Under the pieces are notes generated by a model. That model ran no database searches. It was not told where the DNA came from and worked only from the letters and a program-made list of their open reading frames with translations. A stretch of DNA of 64,000 nucleotides from Ethanoligenens harbinense YUAN-3 (GTDB lineage: Bacteria; Bacillota; Clostridia; Oscillospirales; Ethanoligenentaceae): assembly GCF_000178115.2 (NCBI RefSeq), contig NC_014828.1:2369501-2433500 (forward strand). Reading direction: 5' to 3'. This document shows, piece by piece, positions 1-8,868 of this stretch; the first letter of the stretch is position 1; every line of letters begins with the position of its first letter. The position numbers and the translations under genes were made by a program.

Positions 1-1
1 C

Positions 2-283
2 GGCGCGGTCAACTACCAAAATGCGTGGTATATAACGGTTGCGGCATCAACAGAAAGTTTCGACTGGCTAAAGCTTTCGCATGAATGGACTTCTTTCAAT
101 ACGGCGCGGGATATGCTCGTCGGTGCTCTGCTGAATTCAAAAATCGATCCGGGGTTCACGCAACTGGCAAATTTAAATCTTCAAAATCAGATATCGGCCG
201 GCGATCCGAATCTGTCGACCGGCGACTTTGACGGCGTCACCGCATATATCCAGGCGCCAGAGAACATCGACATGAACCAGTAG
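2..283 (+). CDS. C-terminal fragment of an unidentified protein (cut by window edge)
   Basis: An open frame enters from the left edge and ends at a TAG at 281-283, giving about 93 residues. It has aromatic-rich stretches (WYITVAAS, WLKLSHEW) and a soluble composition with no membrane segment. I do not recognise the family. It sits about 45 bp upstream of the GntR gene on the same strand, so it could be the last gene of a preceding transcript or part of the same locus. No function can be assigned from this fragment. Confidence 0.5.
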   Translation, partial: GAVNYQNAWYITVAASTESFDWLKLSHEWTSFNTARDMLVGALLNSKIDPGFTQLANLNLQNQISAGDPNLSTGDFDGVTAYIQAPENIDMNQ

Positions 284-328
284 GATACCTATATCCAGGA
301 AAATTGACGCTGCAGGGAGGAAAATACC

Positions 329-1042
329 ATTCGTAAACCGGAATTGTTGTATATCGGAGTACAAAAACAGATTATGCAGAAAATTCAGGACGGAATCTAT
401 CCGGCCGGAGGCCGGCTTCCATCCGAATCGGAACTGGCCAAAACTTTGCATGTCGGCAGATCCACGATTAGAGAAGCATTGAAAATCCTGCAAAGGGACA
501 ATGTTCTAACCAGTTTCAACGGCGTCGGCACATACATCAACGAAAAGTACGGGCTGATCAACAATTCGCTGAACCGTTTGAAAAGCCTGGGGCAGATGAT
601 CAAAGACGCGGGCTATCAGGAAAGCGAATGTGACATCCGCCGGTACAGCATGGCACCCGAAAACGAGTGGGCAAACAAATTGCAGATTGACGAAGATGTA
701 TTCGTCATGGAACGGACACGCACCGCCGACAGCCAGAAGATCGCGTTTTATTACAATATTTTTCCCGCTTCTCTGGTGGGAGACGCCATCGGTGATGATT
801 TTTCGGGCGGCATCCTGAATTTTCTGGAGAAAGAACTGGGCATCCGCGTCACATATGCCATTTCGGAAATCTGTGTGATTGACCAAACAAATGAACGGGA
901 TCGGAAAGCCGTCGGCATCTTGGGCCCCGACGTGATCCTGCTTAAACAGCTCCACTTAAATAAAAAAAACGTCCCTGTATTCTATTCGCTGGATTACCTG
1001 AAAAGCGATGCGTTTCACCTCGTTGTAAAGCGGGAAATTTAA
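329..1042 (+). CDS. GntR-family transcriptional regulator with UTRA ligand domain
   Basis: Probable repressor of the importer operon that follows. The N-terminal 75 residues form a GntR winged helix (RLPSESELA, then STIREALKIL), and the rest matches a UTRA effector-binding fold (EDVFVMERTRTAD, then YYNIFPASL). The start is unusual. The strong ribosome binding site GGGAGG at 315-320 lies 8 nt before an in-frame ATT at 329, whereas the first conventional start (TTG at 344) is 23 nt away and would remove the residues that normally precede the LYIGVQKQ motif. An ATT start, or an ATG-to-ATT change, is therefore likely. The stop lies 23 bp before the lipoprotein start. Family is sure; the start is inferred. 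Confidence 0.88.
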   Translation: MRKPELLYIGVQKQIMQKIQDGIYPAGGRLPSESELAKTLHVGRSTIREALKILQRDNVLTSFNGVGTYINEKYGLINNSLNRLKSLGQMIKDAGYQESECDIRRYSMAPENEWANKLQIDEDVFVMERTRTADSQKIAFYYNIFPASLVGDAIGDDFSGGILNFLEKELGIRVTYAISEICVIDQTNERDRKAVGILGPDVILLKQLHLNKKNVPVFYSLDYLKSDAFHLVVKREI

Positions 1043-1065
1043 ATAGGAAGATGGAGATGGAATCA

Positions 1066-2109
1066 ATGAAAAAAGGAAACGTCGTTAGCATGATGCTCGT
1101 TGCGGCTATGTCCGTAACCCTTGCTTTGAGCGGATGTTCTTCCGCGAAATCGTCCACGCAAAGCTCCTCCGGCTCCAAAGATCTGGTGATCTACACAGCG
1201 CTGCAGCAGGATGACATGAGCTGGATCACGCAGCAGTTCAAAAAAGACACCGGCATCAATATTTCATACATGCTGTTCAGCGCCGGTGATCTTGAAACAA
1301 AAATACAGTCACAGATGTCCAATCCACAGGCGGACGTGATGCTGGGCGGCTCCGTCGAGTATTACGAAGACCTTGACCCGAAGGGCGCGTTTGTGAAATA
1401 CACGTCTCCAAATGCCAAGAGCCTGAAATCCGAATTCAAAGACTCGAAAGGCTATTTCCAAGGCTGGTATCTCGGCGTGCTCAGCATTTTTTATAACACG
1501 GAGCAGTTTAATAAAATACTCGCCCCGGAAGGTCTGAAGCCGCCCACAACCTGGGATGATCTGCTGGACGCCCGCTATAAAAAGCAGTTTGTCACATCCA
1601 ATCCCTCCACAGCAGGCGGCGGCTATATCTTCGTCGCCGACCAGCTTTTCCGCCTCGGCAACGACAAAGGCTGGACTTATTTGCAAAATCTGAACAAAAA
1701 CGTAGACCACTACACCAAAGGTGCGGACGATCCCATCAGTCTGGTTGCCACCGGCCAGTTTGTGGCCGGGATGTCCTGGGCGCACGATGTCCTGAAAACC
1801 GAGAAGCAGGGATACCCGATCAAAGTAGTCGTTCCGCCGGAAACCGCCTATGAAATCGGCGGTGTAGCGGCCATCAAAAACGCAAAAAATACCGCGAACG
1901 CCAAAAAGTTCATTGATTGGCTGCTCACCAAGCCTGTCCAACAGAAAAACACGTCTGTTTCCAACCGTTATTCCGTTCTCACTTCGGTTGCCGCGCCGCA
2001 GGGTATGATCCCCATGGCACAGGTGAAGCTCGTCAACTATGACCGCCAGAAAGCTACCGAAGAAAAATCCAGCGTTATTGCGCAGTTTAATACAATGATC
2101 GGCCAATAG
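1066..2109 (+). CDS. ABC transporter substrate-binding lipoprotein (family 1, iron/phosphonate-type)
   Basis: Extracytoplasmic binding protein that delivers ligand to the permease encoded downstream. The start is the ATG at 1066 with GGAGATGG just upstream; an earlier in-frame ATG at 1051 has a poorer ribosome binding site. The signal peptide ends in the lipobox LALSGC, so the mature protein is tethered by a lipidated cysteine. The mature part begins LVIYTALQQDD and continues as an AfuA/PhnS-like two-lobed binding protein of 347 residues. The paired tyrosines typical of ferric-binding proteins are not evident, so 2-aminoethylphosphonate or another small anion is as plausible as iron. A terminator hairpin follows it. 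Confidence 0.88.
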   Translation: MKKGNVVSMMLVAAMSVTLALSGCSSAKSSTQSSSGSKDLVIYTALQQDDMSWITQQFKKDTGINISYMLFSAGDLETKIQSQMSNPQADVMLGGSVEYYEDLDPKGAFVKYTSPNAKSLKSEFKDSKGYFQGWYLGVLSIFYNTEQFNKILAPEGLKPPTTWDDLLDARYKKQFVTSNPSTAGGGYIFVADQLFRLGNDKGWTYLQNLNKNVDHYTKGADDPISLVATGQFVAGMSWAHDVLKTEKQGYPIKVVVPPETAYEIGGVAAIKNAKNTANAKKFIDWLLTKPVQQKNTSVSNRYSVLTSVAAPQGMIPMAQVKLVNYDRQKATEEKSSVIAQFNTMIGQ

Positions 2110-2136
2110 TCGAGCAGGCTGATTTCGACACATCCG

Positions 2137-2186
2137 CGCAGATTTCCAACAAGGGGGCTCTACCCTTTGTTGGAAATCTGCGTTTT
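2137..2186 (+). terminator. Intercistronic hairpin/partial terminator
   Basis: A near-perfect stem pairs 2137-2155 with 2163-2182 (one bulged A) and is followed by TTTT. It lies between the binding-protein and permease genes of one operon. This is the usual arrangement for making more binding protein than membrane components by partial termination or 3'-end protection. Confidence 0.75.
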
Positions 2187-2214
2187 AGCCAAACGGATAA
2201 GGAAGTGAATATAC

Positions 2215-3870
2215 ATGCCGGTCGTTATCAAAAGACGTTTGGGCGATATGGCGCAAATGAAAAAAGACCCGCTGGTTCTCATCAGTGTGATTTTGCTGCT
2301 GGTGTGCTCCGCGCTGTTCATCGTATGGCCGGTGTTCCGCGTTCTGGGGTATGCGGCGGGCTCCGACTTTTCCCTGTTTTTCAGAGCCGGCGTCTGGCGC
2401 AATGCCATGCTGCACAGCCTTTTTCTGACGGCGCTGGCAACGCTGACGGGGACGGCGGCCGCCTTTTTGTTCGCTTACACGATCGTTCGCTTACCGGTGC
2501 CGCTCAAAAAGCTGTTTCATTTCGTAACGATATTGCCGATCTTGTCTCCGCCGTTCATCCTCTCTCTTTCTTATATCCTGCTGTTCGGCGGGCAGGGAAT
2601 CGTCACCAACCGCATCTTGGGCCTGCATGTCAACATATTCGGCTGGCAGGGACTCTGGTTTGTCCAGACCATTACATTTTTCCCTTATGCATATGCCGTG
2701 ATGGAAGGCGTTCTCTCCAGCATTCCCCCAAGTCTGGAATATGCCGCGGCCAACCTGGGTGCCACAAGGTTGCGGGTCTTCCTCGATGTCACGCTGCCGC
2801 TCTGCCGCCCGGGCATTGCAGGCGGCGCACTCATGGTTGCAATCAACGTGCTTACGGATTTCGGCAACCCGGTGATGATCGGAGGAAATTACAGCGTGCT
2901 GCCCACAGAGGCCTATATGCAGGTGGTGGGGATAGGCAATCTTTCCACCGCTTCGATGCTCACGACCATGCTGCTGATTCCGGCCGTGCTGATTTTTCTT
3001 ATGAATAAATACTGGATCACCCGCCGTTCTTACGTGACGGTCACAGGCAAAGGAAACGGCATGACACTCTCCAAAACACCGCCGGCGGTAAAATGGGTGC
3101 TCTTCGGCGTCTGCATGCTCTTTTCTCTGGTTGTTCTCAGCGTATACGGCATTCTTTTTTACGGCTCTTTTACAAAGCTGTGGGGATACGACTGGACGCC
3201 GTCGCTGAAAAATTATCTCTATGTGTTTTTTGCGGGCGGTCAGATCGTGAACAGTATTCTGTACGCGCTCCTTTCCGCGCTGCTCAGCTCCATCATCGGG
3301 GCCGCCACCGCATACCTGGTACAGAAAAAGCATACGGGGCTTGGCCGCGTTCTCGATTTTTTCGCCGTCATTCCCGGAGCCGTTCCCGGAATTTTTCTGG
3401 GTCTGGGTTTTGCCATCGCGTTTAACGAGCCCCCGCTGTTCCTGACCGGTACGACGGCGATCATGGTGATTGCCTTGACCGTGTGGAATTTACCCAACTG
3501 CTATACCGCCAGCACGGCCGCGCTGGAGCAAATCGGGGATTCCATCGAGGAGGCCTCGCTGAATCTTGGCGGGGGAAGCCTGCTGACCTTTCGGAGGATC
3601 ATTCTCCCCTTGCTGCGGGCACCGTTTCTGTCCGGCTTTATGGTCGCGTTTCTGCGATCGGTCACCTGTCTGAGCGTCGTCATTTTTATTTATTCGGTCA
3701 ATACGATGGTCGGCACGATCTCCATTCTGAATTTCGTACAGACCGGCCTGTGGGGTAGCGCCGCGGCGCTGACCGTTTTGCTGATTGCGTGTTCCTTCGC
3801 GGTGATGGGTGTGATCCGGCTGCTTCTGCGCAGGCAAAGCAAGATGGGAAGAAACGAACGCGTGTTTTAA
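2215..3870 (+). CDS. ABC transporter permease, two fused permease domains
   Basis: Integral membrane component of the importer. The 551-residue protein contains two binding-protein-dependent permease domains in tandem (about residues 50-270 and 340-540), each with some six membrane helices. The EAA-type coupling loops read EYAAANLGA and EEASLNLGG. Fused permeases of this length are known in the ferric (FbpB/AfuB) and putative 2-aminoethylphosphonate transporter families. The start at 2215 is preceded by AAGGAAG nine bases upstream. The ATPase gene begins 16 bp after its stop. Confidence 0.9.
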   Translation: MPVVIKRRLGDMAQMKKDPLVLISVILLLVCSALFIVWPVFRVLGYAAGSDFSLFFRAGVWRNAMLHSLFLTALATLTGTAAAFLFAYTIVRLPVPLKKLFHFVTILPILSPPFILSLSYILLFGGQGIVTNRILGLHVNIFGWQGLWFVQTITFFPYAYAVMEGVLSSIPPSLEYAAANLGATRLRVFLDVTLPLCRPGIAGGALMVAINVLTDFGNPVMIGGNYSVLPTEAYMQVVGIGNLSTASMLTTMLLIPAVLIFLMNKYWITRRSYVTVTGKGNGMTLSKTPPAVKWVLFGVCMLFSLVVLSVYGILFYGSFTKLWGYDWTPSLKNYLYVFFAGGQIVNSILYALLSALLSSIIGAATAYLVQKKHTGLGRVLDFFAVIPGAVPGIFLGLGFAIAFNEPPLFLTGTTAIMVIALTVWNLPNCYTASTAALEQIGDSIEEASLNLGGGSLLTFRRIILPLLRAPFLSGFMVAFLRSVTCLSVVIFIYSVNTMVGTISILNFVQTGLWGSAAALTVLLIACSFAVMGVIRLLLRRQSKMGRNERVF

Positions 3871-3886
3871 GGAAAGAGGCACATAC

Positions 3887-4990
3887 ATGGATGTACAGAC
3901 AGCGGTTGGACTGCACAACGTCAGCAAACGATTCAACGGGATTCCCGTTCTGGAGAATGTCACCATTGAAATGCAAAAAGGAAAATTCATTACCCTTCTT
4001 GGACCGAGCGGATGTGGAAAAACGACGCTTTTGCGCCTGATTGCCGGATTCTATGAACCGGATGCAGGCGAGATTCGGATTGAAGGAAAGAAAGTGAACG
4101 ATCTTCCACCCAGCAAACGGGATACGCCGCTGGTTTTTCAGGATTACGCGTTGTTTCCTCATATGACCGTAGTGGAAAACGTATCATACGGATTGCGCAT
4201 TGCCAAAACAGGCAGGGATGAAATACAACGAAAAGTCGGCGAGATGCTCCGGGTTTTCAATCTGGAAGGGTTGGAAAACCGGTTCCCCAAACAGCTCAGC
4301 GGCGGGCAGCAACAGCGTGTCGCGTTTGCACGGGCTCTGGTGATGGGAAGCGACATCCTTTTGCTGGACGAGCCTCTCAGCAATCTCGACGCAAAACTGC
4401 GGATAGATGTCCGGGAGGAACTGAAAGCCATTCAAAAACGCTTCGGCATCACCATGGTGTATGTGACGCACGATCAGGAAGAGGCTCTGGCCATATCGGA
4501 TACGATTATCGTGATGAATAAAGGCAAAGTGATGCAGACAGGCTCCCCGCAGAAAATCTACCGCCGGCCGGCGAACCGCTTGGTGGCGGATTTTGTGGGG
4601 TGTGCCAATTTTATCAAAGGAACGGTGGTGCCTTCCAGCGAGTCGGAGCTTGCCGTCCGCGCTGGGAATGCCCTTATCCGCGTGCCGGCCGGGCAAAGCG
4701 GCCGGCATCCCGGGGAAAACGTCACGCTGCTTTTGCGGCCGGAAGGAATCACCTTGCGTCCGCTTGACGGGCAGGAAAATCCGGGCGGTGAACCGGCTGA
4801 AAATGATGTATGGGGAACCGTCGTGGACAGCAGCTTTTTGGGCCGGGTGGCAAGATATCGGATCGAGGCGCTTGAAACGACTTTCACCGTGGATGATCCC
4901 GACTTCTCCATTGATATGAACGATCGAAAGCGGGTGCTGCTACATTTGGACCACAAAAACATTTATTTGATCCCGGAGGCCGCATCGTGA
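3887..4990 (+). CDS. ABC transporter ATP-binding protein (PotA/FbpC type)
   Basis: Cytoplasmic ATPase that powers the importer. Visible motifs are Walker A GPSGCGKT (residues 39-46), Q-loop VFQDYALFP, signature LSGGQ (137-141), Walker B ILLLDEP (157-163) and the H-loop THDQEE (His195). The C-terminal third is a TOBE-like regulatory domain (VTLLLRPEGITL), typical of polyamine, iron and phosphonate importers. GGAAAGAGG precedes the ATG. Its stop overlaps the next gene's GTG start by four bases, which indicates translational coupling. Confidence 0.93.
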   Translation: MDVQTAVGLHNVSKRFNGIPVLENVTIEMQKGKFITLLGPSGCGKTTLLRLIAGFYEPDAGEIRIEGKKVNDLPPSKRDTPLVFQDYALFPHMTVVENVSYGLRIAKTGRDEIQRKVGEMLRVFNLEGLENRFPKQLSGGQQQRVAFARALVMGSDILLLDEPLSNLDAKLRIDVREELKAIQKRFGITMVYVTHDQEEALAISDTIIVMNKGKVMQTGSPQKIYRRPANRLVADFVGCANFIKGTVVPSSESELAVRAGNALIRVPAGQSGRHPGENVTLLLRPEGITLRPLDGQENPGGEPAENDVWGTVVDSSFLGRVARYRIEALETTFTVDDPDFSIDMNDRKRVLLHLDHKNIYLIPEAAS

Positions 4991-5949
4991 AACTGTATTT
5001 TATAAACGTAGGGTATGGGGATTCGATTCTGATCGAGGGAGGTGAAAACCAAAAGCACTTTTGCATGCTGATCGACGGCGGTTCCGGGCAGCACCTTGCA
5101 TATGCAAAACCCATGCGAACCCGGTCCGCCGATTTTTTGAAAGAAATCGGCATAAAAAAGATTGACATCCTCATTATAACCCACCTGCATGAAGATCATG
5201 TTGGCGGTCTTATCGACGTGATCGACCGCTTTCCGGTCGGGGAACTGTGGTGCAACTGCCTGCTTCCACGGGAAGTTTTGGAAGCGGCGCAGGATTTTCC
5301 GGACGCCGGCTCTGGCCAAGAGGAACAACTGCATGCGCTTTATGGCTATTTGCACATCTGCTCCGCTCTTGGCGCGACTGCCCGCCTGCGCGAGATCACC
5401 GCAATGTCTGCGCCCCTCTACGAAGACAACGGCTTTTCCATAAGCTGCATCGGGCCGGAAAAAGATATTCTGCACACACAAAAAGAGCAAATCCGTGCGT
5501 TCTTTGAGGAACCGTCTCCACGGAAGCGCACGCTGCTACTGCGGCAGCTTTTTACTCTTACCAATCGGACAAGCCTTGTGCTCAAACTGATCTGCTGCGG
5601 CAGAACCGTTCTGCTCGGTGCCGACACAGATGCGGAATGCTGGGACCGTCTCTTGCGGCAGAAAGTGGATTTAAAAGCCGATGTGCTGAAATTGCCGCAC
5701 CACGGTCGGTCAGACGGCATCACGACAGCTGCCGCACGGGTAATTGCCCCGGACATCGTGGTGGTCAGCGCGCCAAACGATCAGGCGGACGGCTGCCTTT
5801 CCCCGAACGCACTCGGGTGTTTTGACCGCTTTTCAACAAAATTCTTTGTCACCGATGGAGCCGACCTCCCGCCCTTTTTGCATGCTTTGCCGCACCGCGC
5901 AATCGTCCTGAATCTTGCCCTCGGAAAGCTGGACATAACATATGTATAA
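4987..5949 (+). CDS. Metallo-beta-lactamase-fold hydrolase (ComEC/Rec2-like)
   Basis: Predicted cytoplasmic metal-dependent hydrolase of 320 residues. It starts at a GTG overlapping the ATPase stop. The metal-binding motif THLHEDH is at residues 65-71, and later ligands appear to be in GADTDAE and LPHHGRSDG. No signal peptide is present. The similarity is to the hydrolase part of ComEC, but the ComEC membrane domain is absent. Placement as the last gene of the importer operon suggests it processes the imported ligand, for example by opening a phosphoester or lactone, but the substrate cannot be read from the sequence. Confidence 0.85.
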   Translation: MKLYFINVGYGDSILIEGGENQKHFCMLIDGGSGQHLAYAKPMRTRSADFLKEIGIKKIDILIITHLHEDHVGGLIDVIDRFPVGELWCNCLLPREVLEAAQDFPDAGSGQEEQLHALYGYLHICSALGATARLREITAMSAPLYEDNGFSISCIGPEKDILHTQKEQIRAFFEEPSPRKRTLLLRQLFTLTNRTSLVLKLICCGRTVLLGADTDAECWDRLLRQKVDLKADVLKLPHHGRSDGITTAAARVIAPDIVVVSAPNDQADGCLSPNALGCFDRFSTKFFVTDGADLPPFLHALPHRAIVLNLALGKLDITYV

Positions 5950-6301
5950 CGGTGTCGGATAAACTCCGGGCGCATCTGGTTTTATGACCGCCCGCATTCC
6001 TTATGCCCCCATATGATTTTCTACGGCGGTATAACGATTCTCATGCAGTCTGGGGATTCATTTGTAGAACCGCGGCATATCCTATCTTGCATTTTGACCC
6101 TTGCGTGTGATTTTCAGGATTCAAGTGTCGTAAGTATTCCTTCTTTCAAGAGGTTCTAGGCAATCTACGGGCCTTATCGTTCTCCCGAGTGCACGCCCGA
6201 TAGAGTGCACTCTTGACGGAGAGTAAACTAACCTTCGCCGCTGTATGGGGCGCTCCTGCCTTCTCTATCAGCTATAAGACATTAAAGCGACGTGGAGCAA
6301 T
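5950..6301. other. Non-coding spacer with a direct repeat
   Basis: About 350 bases without a credible gene. The octamer GAGTGCAC occurs at 6187-6194 and again at 6203-6210, a 16-bp period. The second copy extends to the palindrome GAGTGCACTC and is followed at once by TTGACG (6213-6218). This could be an operator next to a -35 element, but no good -10 or downstream gene start goes with it. Confidence 0.35.
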
Positions 6302-6340
6302 CGGGAATTCACTTGATTTTCAAAAAATTCCCGCTTTTTT
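6302..6340 (+). terminator. Intrinsic terminator
   Basis: CGGGAATT (6302-6309) pairs with AATTCCCG (6326-6333) and is followed by C and six T residues. It sits directly before the PadR promoter and insulates it from upstream transcription. Confidence 0.75.
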
Positions 6341-6341
6341 G

Positions 6342-6385
6342 TTGACTAAAATAGAAACGCGGAATATAATTATATCGCAACGATA
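6342..6385 (+). promoter_or_regulatory. Sigma-A promoter and likely PadR operator
   Basis: TTGACT (6342-6347), a 17-bp spacer and TATAAT (6365-6370) form a near-consensus promoter. The inverted repeat TATCG-CAA-CGATA (6373-6385) overlaps the expected transcription start. Its position is right for autorepression by the PadR protein encoded next. Confidence 0.8.
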
Positions 6386-6424
6386 CATATCACATAGATG
6401 CATATCAAGGAATGGGGAAATGGC

Positions 6425-6946
6425 GTGACTGAATATATTTTGCTGGGATTTCTAATGCAAGGCAATATGACCGGATATGACATGAAACAGCACATGAGCA
6501 TGAGCACCTCCTATTTTGTCGACGCAAGTTTCGGAAGCATCTACCCGTCATTAAAAAGGCTTGTGCAAAAAGGGTTCGTCGAATTAAAAGAGACGATTGA
6601 AAACGGAAAATTGAAAAAGATTTATTCCATCAACGAGCAGGGAAAAGAGGAATTTGAAAAATGGCTGTCTGCCCCGATCTTGGTTTCGAAAACGGATATT
6701 TCATCCGCCTTGGCAAAAATATTCTTTTTCCGTTATCTGCCCTTTGATAAGGCCATTTTACTCATTGAGCGATACATTCGTGACATTGAGCAATACAAAA
6801 AAAGCCTCTCGGAGCTTAAACCCAAAATCGAAAAAAAAGCGGATGAATTCAGCCTCGGCACACTCCATTTCGGGCTGGATTATTATGATTTTTCTATCCG
6901 CTGGTATAAAAGCTACCTGAAAAATTTAAAGCAGAAAATACAGTAA
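6425..6946 (+). CDS. PadR-family transcriptional regulator
   Basis: A 173-residue regulator with an N-terminal PadR winged helix (LLGFLMQGNMTGYDMK, then SIYPSLKRL) and a C-terminal helical dimerisation domain with coiled-coil character (DIEQYKKSLSELKPKI). I prefer the GTG at 6425, six bases after GGGGA; the upstream ATG at 6398 would add nine residues that are atypical for the family and lies inside the probable leader. PadR proteins usually repress a neighbouring detoxification or efflux gene and themselves. The gene is followed 11 bp later by a flavodoxin-fold oxidoreductase that is probably its target. Confidence 0.88.
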   Translation: MTEYILLGFLMQGNMTGYDMKQHMSMSTSYFVDASFGSIYPSLKRLVQKGFVELKETIENGKLKKIYSINEQGKEEFEKWLSAPILVSKTDISSALAKIFFFRYLPFDKAILLIERYIRDIEQYKKSLSELKPKIEKKADEFSLGTLHFGLDYYDFSIRWYKSYLKNLKQKIQ

Positions 6947-6957
6947 GGAGCATTTTT

Positions 6958-8346
6958 ATGAAAATCATCGTCCTGAATGGAAGCCCCAAGGGGGATATCA
7001 GCGTCACCATGCAGTATGTTCGCTATATTCAGAAAAAATATCCGCAGCACGAACTCAAAACCATCAACATCTCGCAAAACATAAACCAGATCGAAAAAGA
7101 TAAAATCGTTTTTGAAGGAATCATCCGGGAGGTACGGGAAAGCGATGGCATACTATGGGGCTTCCCGCTTTACGTTTTTGCCGTGGCTTCTCAATATAAG
7201 CGGTTTATCGAGCTTGTTTCCGAACGGAACGCCGTTGACGCATTTGCTGGCAAATATGCCGCGGTAATCGCCACTTCCGTGAAAGTTAGTGATCGCACTG
7301 CCATTAACTATATGAACGCCGTCTGCGACGATTTTGGGATGCACTATGTCGACTCGTTTTCCCCGCATATGGATGATCTGTTACAAGAAGACGTCCGAAA
7401 CAACCTTCTAATGTTTGCGCAGCATTTCTTTGATGCCATTGCGGAAAAACAGATAACCGCCAAAAATTTTCAGCCGATTTCCTGGCAGCCAATCCGGTAT
7501 CAACCCGAAGCCGGTTTCAAAAAGCTCGACACGACCGGTAAAAAAGTCCTTGTGGTAACGGATTCACTCGAAAATGAGAATCTGAAAAAGATGATTCATA
7601 CATTCAGGAATTCCTTTGCGCAGGATATTGAGCTCGTAAACCTAACGGACATTGACATAAAAGGTGGGTGCCTTGGCTGCATCCGGTGCGGCTACAACTA
7701 CGAATGTGTGTATACGGGCAAAGATGGATTCATCGATTTCTACAATGAGAAAATTCTTGCTTCCGACGTGATCATTTTTGCGGGAACCATCAAGGACCGA
7801 TATCTGTCTTCTCTATGGAAAAAATACTTTGACCGATCTTTTTGCAAAACGCATACGCCGGTGCTGGACGGCAAACAGATCGGCGTCCTCATTTCCGGGC
7901 CTCTGAGCCAGGTACCGAATCTTCGTGAAATTCTGGAAACCTATTTTGAATATCAATTTGCAAACCTTGCCGGTTTCGCAACCGATGAATATAAGAGCAG
8001 CCGGAAGATTGACAAAGAAATTTACGCACTCGCGGGCAGGGTGATTCAGCTTGCGAAGCAGGGCTTCAAAAAGCCCAAAACCTCCCTTGGCGTCGGTGTG
8101 TGGAAAGTGCTCCGGGATGAGATTTACGGCAACCTCCGTTTCCCGTTTGTTGCGGATTACAATGCCTATGAGGAACTGCACGTATTTGACAGCTTCCCTC
8201 AAAACAATGTGCAGAAACTGAAGCACAACGATGCCATGATGAGCATGCTTCAAGACGAAAAAATCCGCCGCGAAATTTATCACAACCAACTTACAATCAG
8301 CATGATTTCGGAGATTAAAAAGGTTGTCGACGACCCAGAGCTGTAA
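6958..8346 (+). CDS. Tandem flavodoxin-fold NAD(P)H-dependent oxidoreductase
   Basis: A 462-residue protein that appears to hold two flavodoxin-like FMN domains. The N-terminal one begins MKIIVLNGSPKG, the classical FMN-reductase phosphate-binding loop. The second begins KKVLVVTDSLENE (about residue 195) and carries a cysteine cluster, CLGCIRCG...C, near residues 237-250, as in iron-sulfur flavoproteins and quinone or azo reductases. AAGGAG precedes the ATG. It is co-transcribed with the PadR gene, so a role in reducing a toxic aromatic or quinone compound sensed by PadR is a reasonable inference. Single-domain relatives are about 180-220 residues, so the fusion is notable. Confidence 0.85.
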   Translation: MKIIVLNGSPKGDISVTMQYVRYIQKKYPQHELKTINISQNINQIEKDKIVFEGIIREVRESDGILWGFPLYVFAVASQYKRFIELVSERNAVDAFAGKYAAVIATSVKVSDRTAINYMNAVCDDFGMHYVDSFSPHMDDLLQEDVRNNLLMFAQHFFDAIAEKQITAKNFQPISWQPIRYQPEAGFKKLDTTGKKVLVVTDSLENENLKKMIHTFRNSFAQDIELVNLTDIDIKGGCLGCIRCGYNYECVYTGKDGFIDFYNEKILASDVIIFAGTIKDRYLSSLWKKYFDRSFCKTHTPVLDGKQIGVLISGPLSQVPNLREILETYFEYQFANLAGFATDEYKSSRKIDKEIYALAGRVIQLAKQGFKKPKTSLGVGVWKVLRDEIYGNLRFPFVADYNAYEELHVFDSFPQNNVQKLKHNDAMMSMLQDEKIRREIYHNQLTISMISEIKKVVDDPEL

Positions 8347-8513
8347 AAGTGTGCGCATTATACATTATTATGTGGATTATGTGGCAAATGCCAAGTGCGC
8401 TATAAAAATTACAGTTAGTATTATTTATATAATTTAAACAGTTCTATCTCTTGCATTTTCCTCTGAGATTTCTATGAGATCACTCCAAGCCTAATTTGCT
8501 CCATATGAAAATG

Positions 8514-8539
8514 GCTCCCGAACTGGGGGCTATTTTTTT
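8514..8539 (+). terminator. Intrinsic terminator of the PadR/flavoprotein operon
   Basis: GCTCCC and GGGGGC form a short GC stem (about 8515-8530) with eight T residues after it (8532-8539). It lies 170 bp beyond the flavoprotein stop. The bases between show no gene. Confidence 0.7.
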
Positions 8540-8847
8540 TGCGCTTTATAGCAGAAATGTGCAAGTGGTCATCATAGGTAAGCTGTTCGCTGTGATCTGC
8601 CAGATGGGTGCGCTATATTGGGCCCATTCTCTCTGACGGAAACAATCAGGCTGTAATGACCGCGTCGGTTCTTGCAGCGTTTGGCGTGCTGGAAAACAGC
8701 CGGTTTTTCCGCCCCATTACAAAGGCCGAATGGGTTTGTTCTTATGTACCGGCCACACCGCTGCCTTTCAAGCCGGATTTTTCCAGGCGTTTCGTCTCTA
8801 TAGAATTACAAAATTATTACACAGTCTTTACTATAACTCCATTTAAA

Positions 8848-8868
8848 ACCGTAAAAATACGGTATAAA
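8848..8868 (+). promoter_or_regulatory. Perfect inverted repeat at a probable -10 element
   Basis: ACCGTA-AAAA-TACGGT (8848-8863) overlaps TATAAA (8863-8868), about 80 bp before the first YibE/F start. The arrangement looks like an operator over a promoter; no good -35 is obvious. The rest of 8540-8946 is A/T-rich and shows no supportable gene. An in-frame extension of the YibE/F frame back to 8608 has no ribosome binding site and does not resemble the family. Confidence 0.45.
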
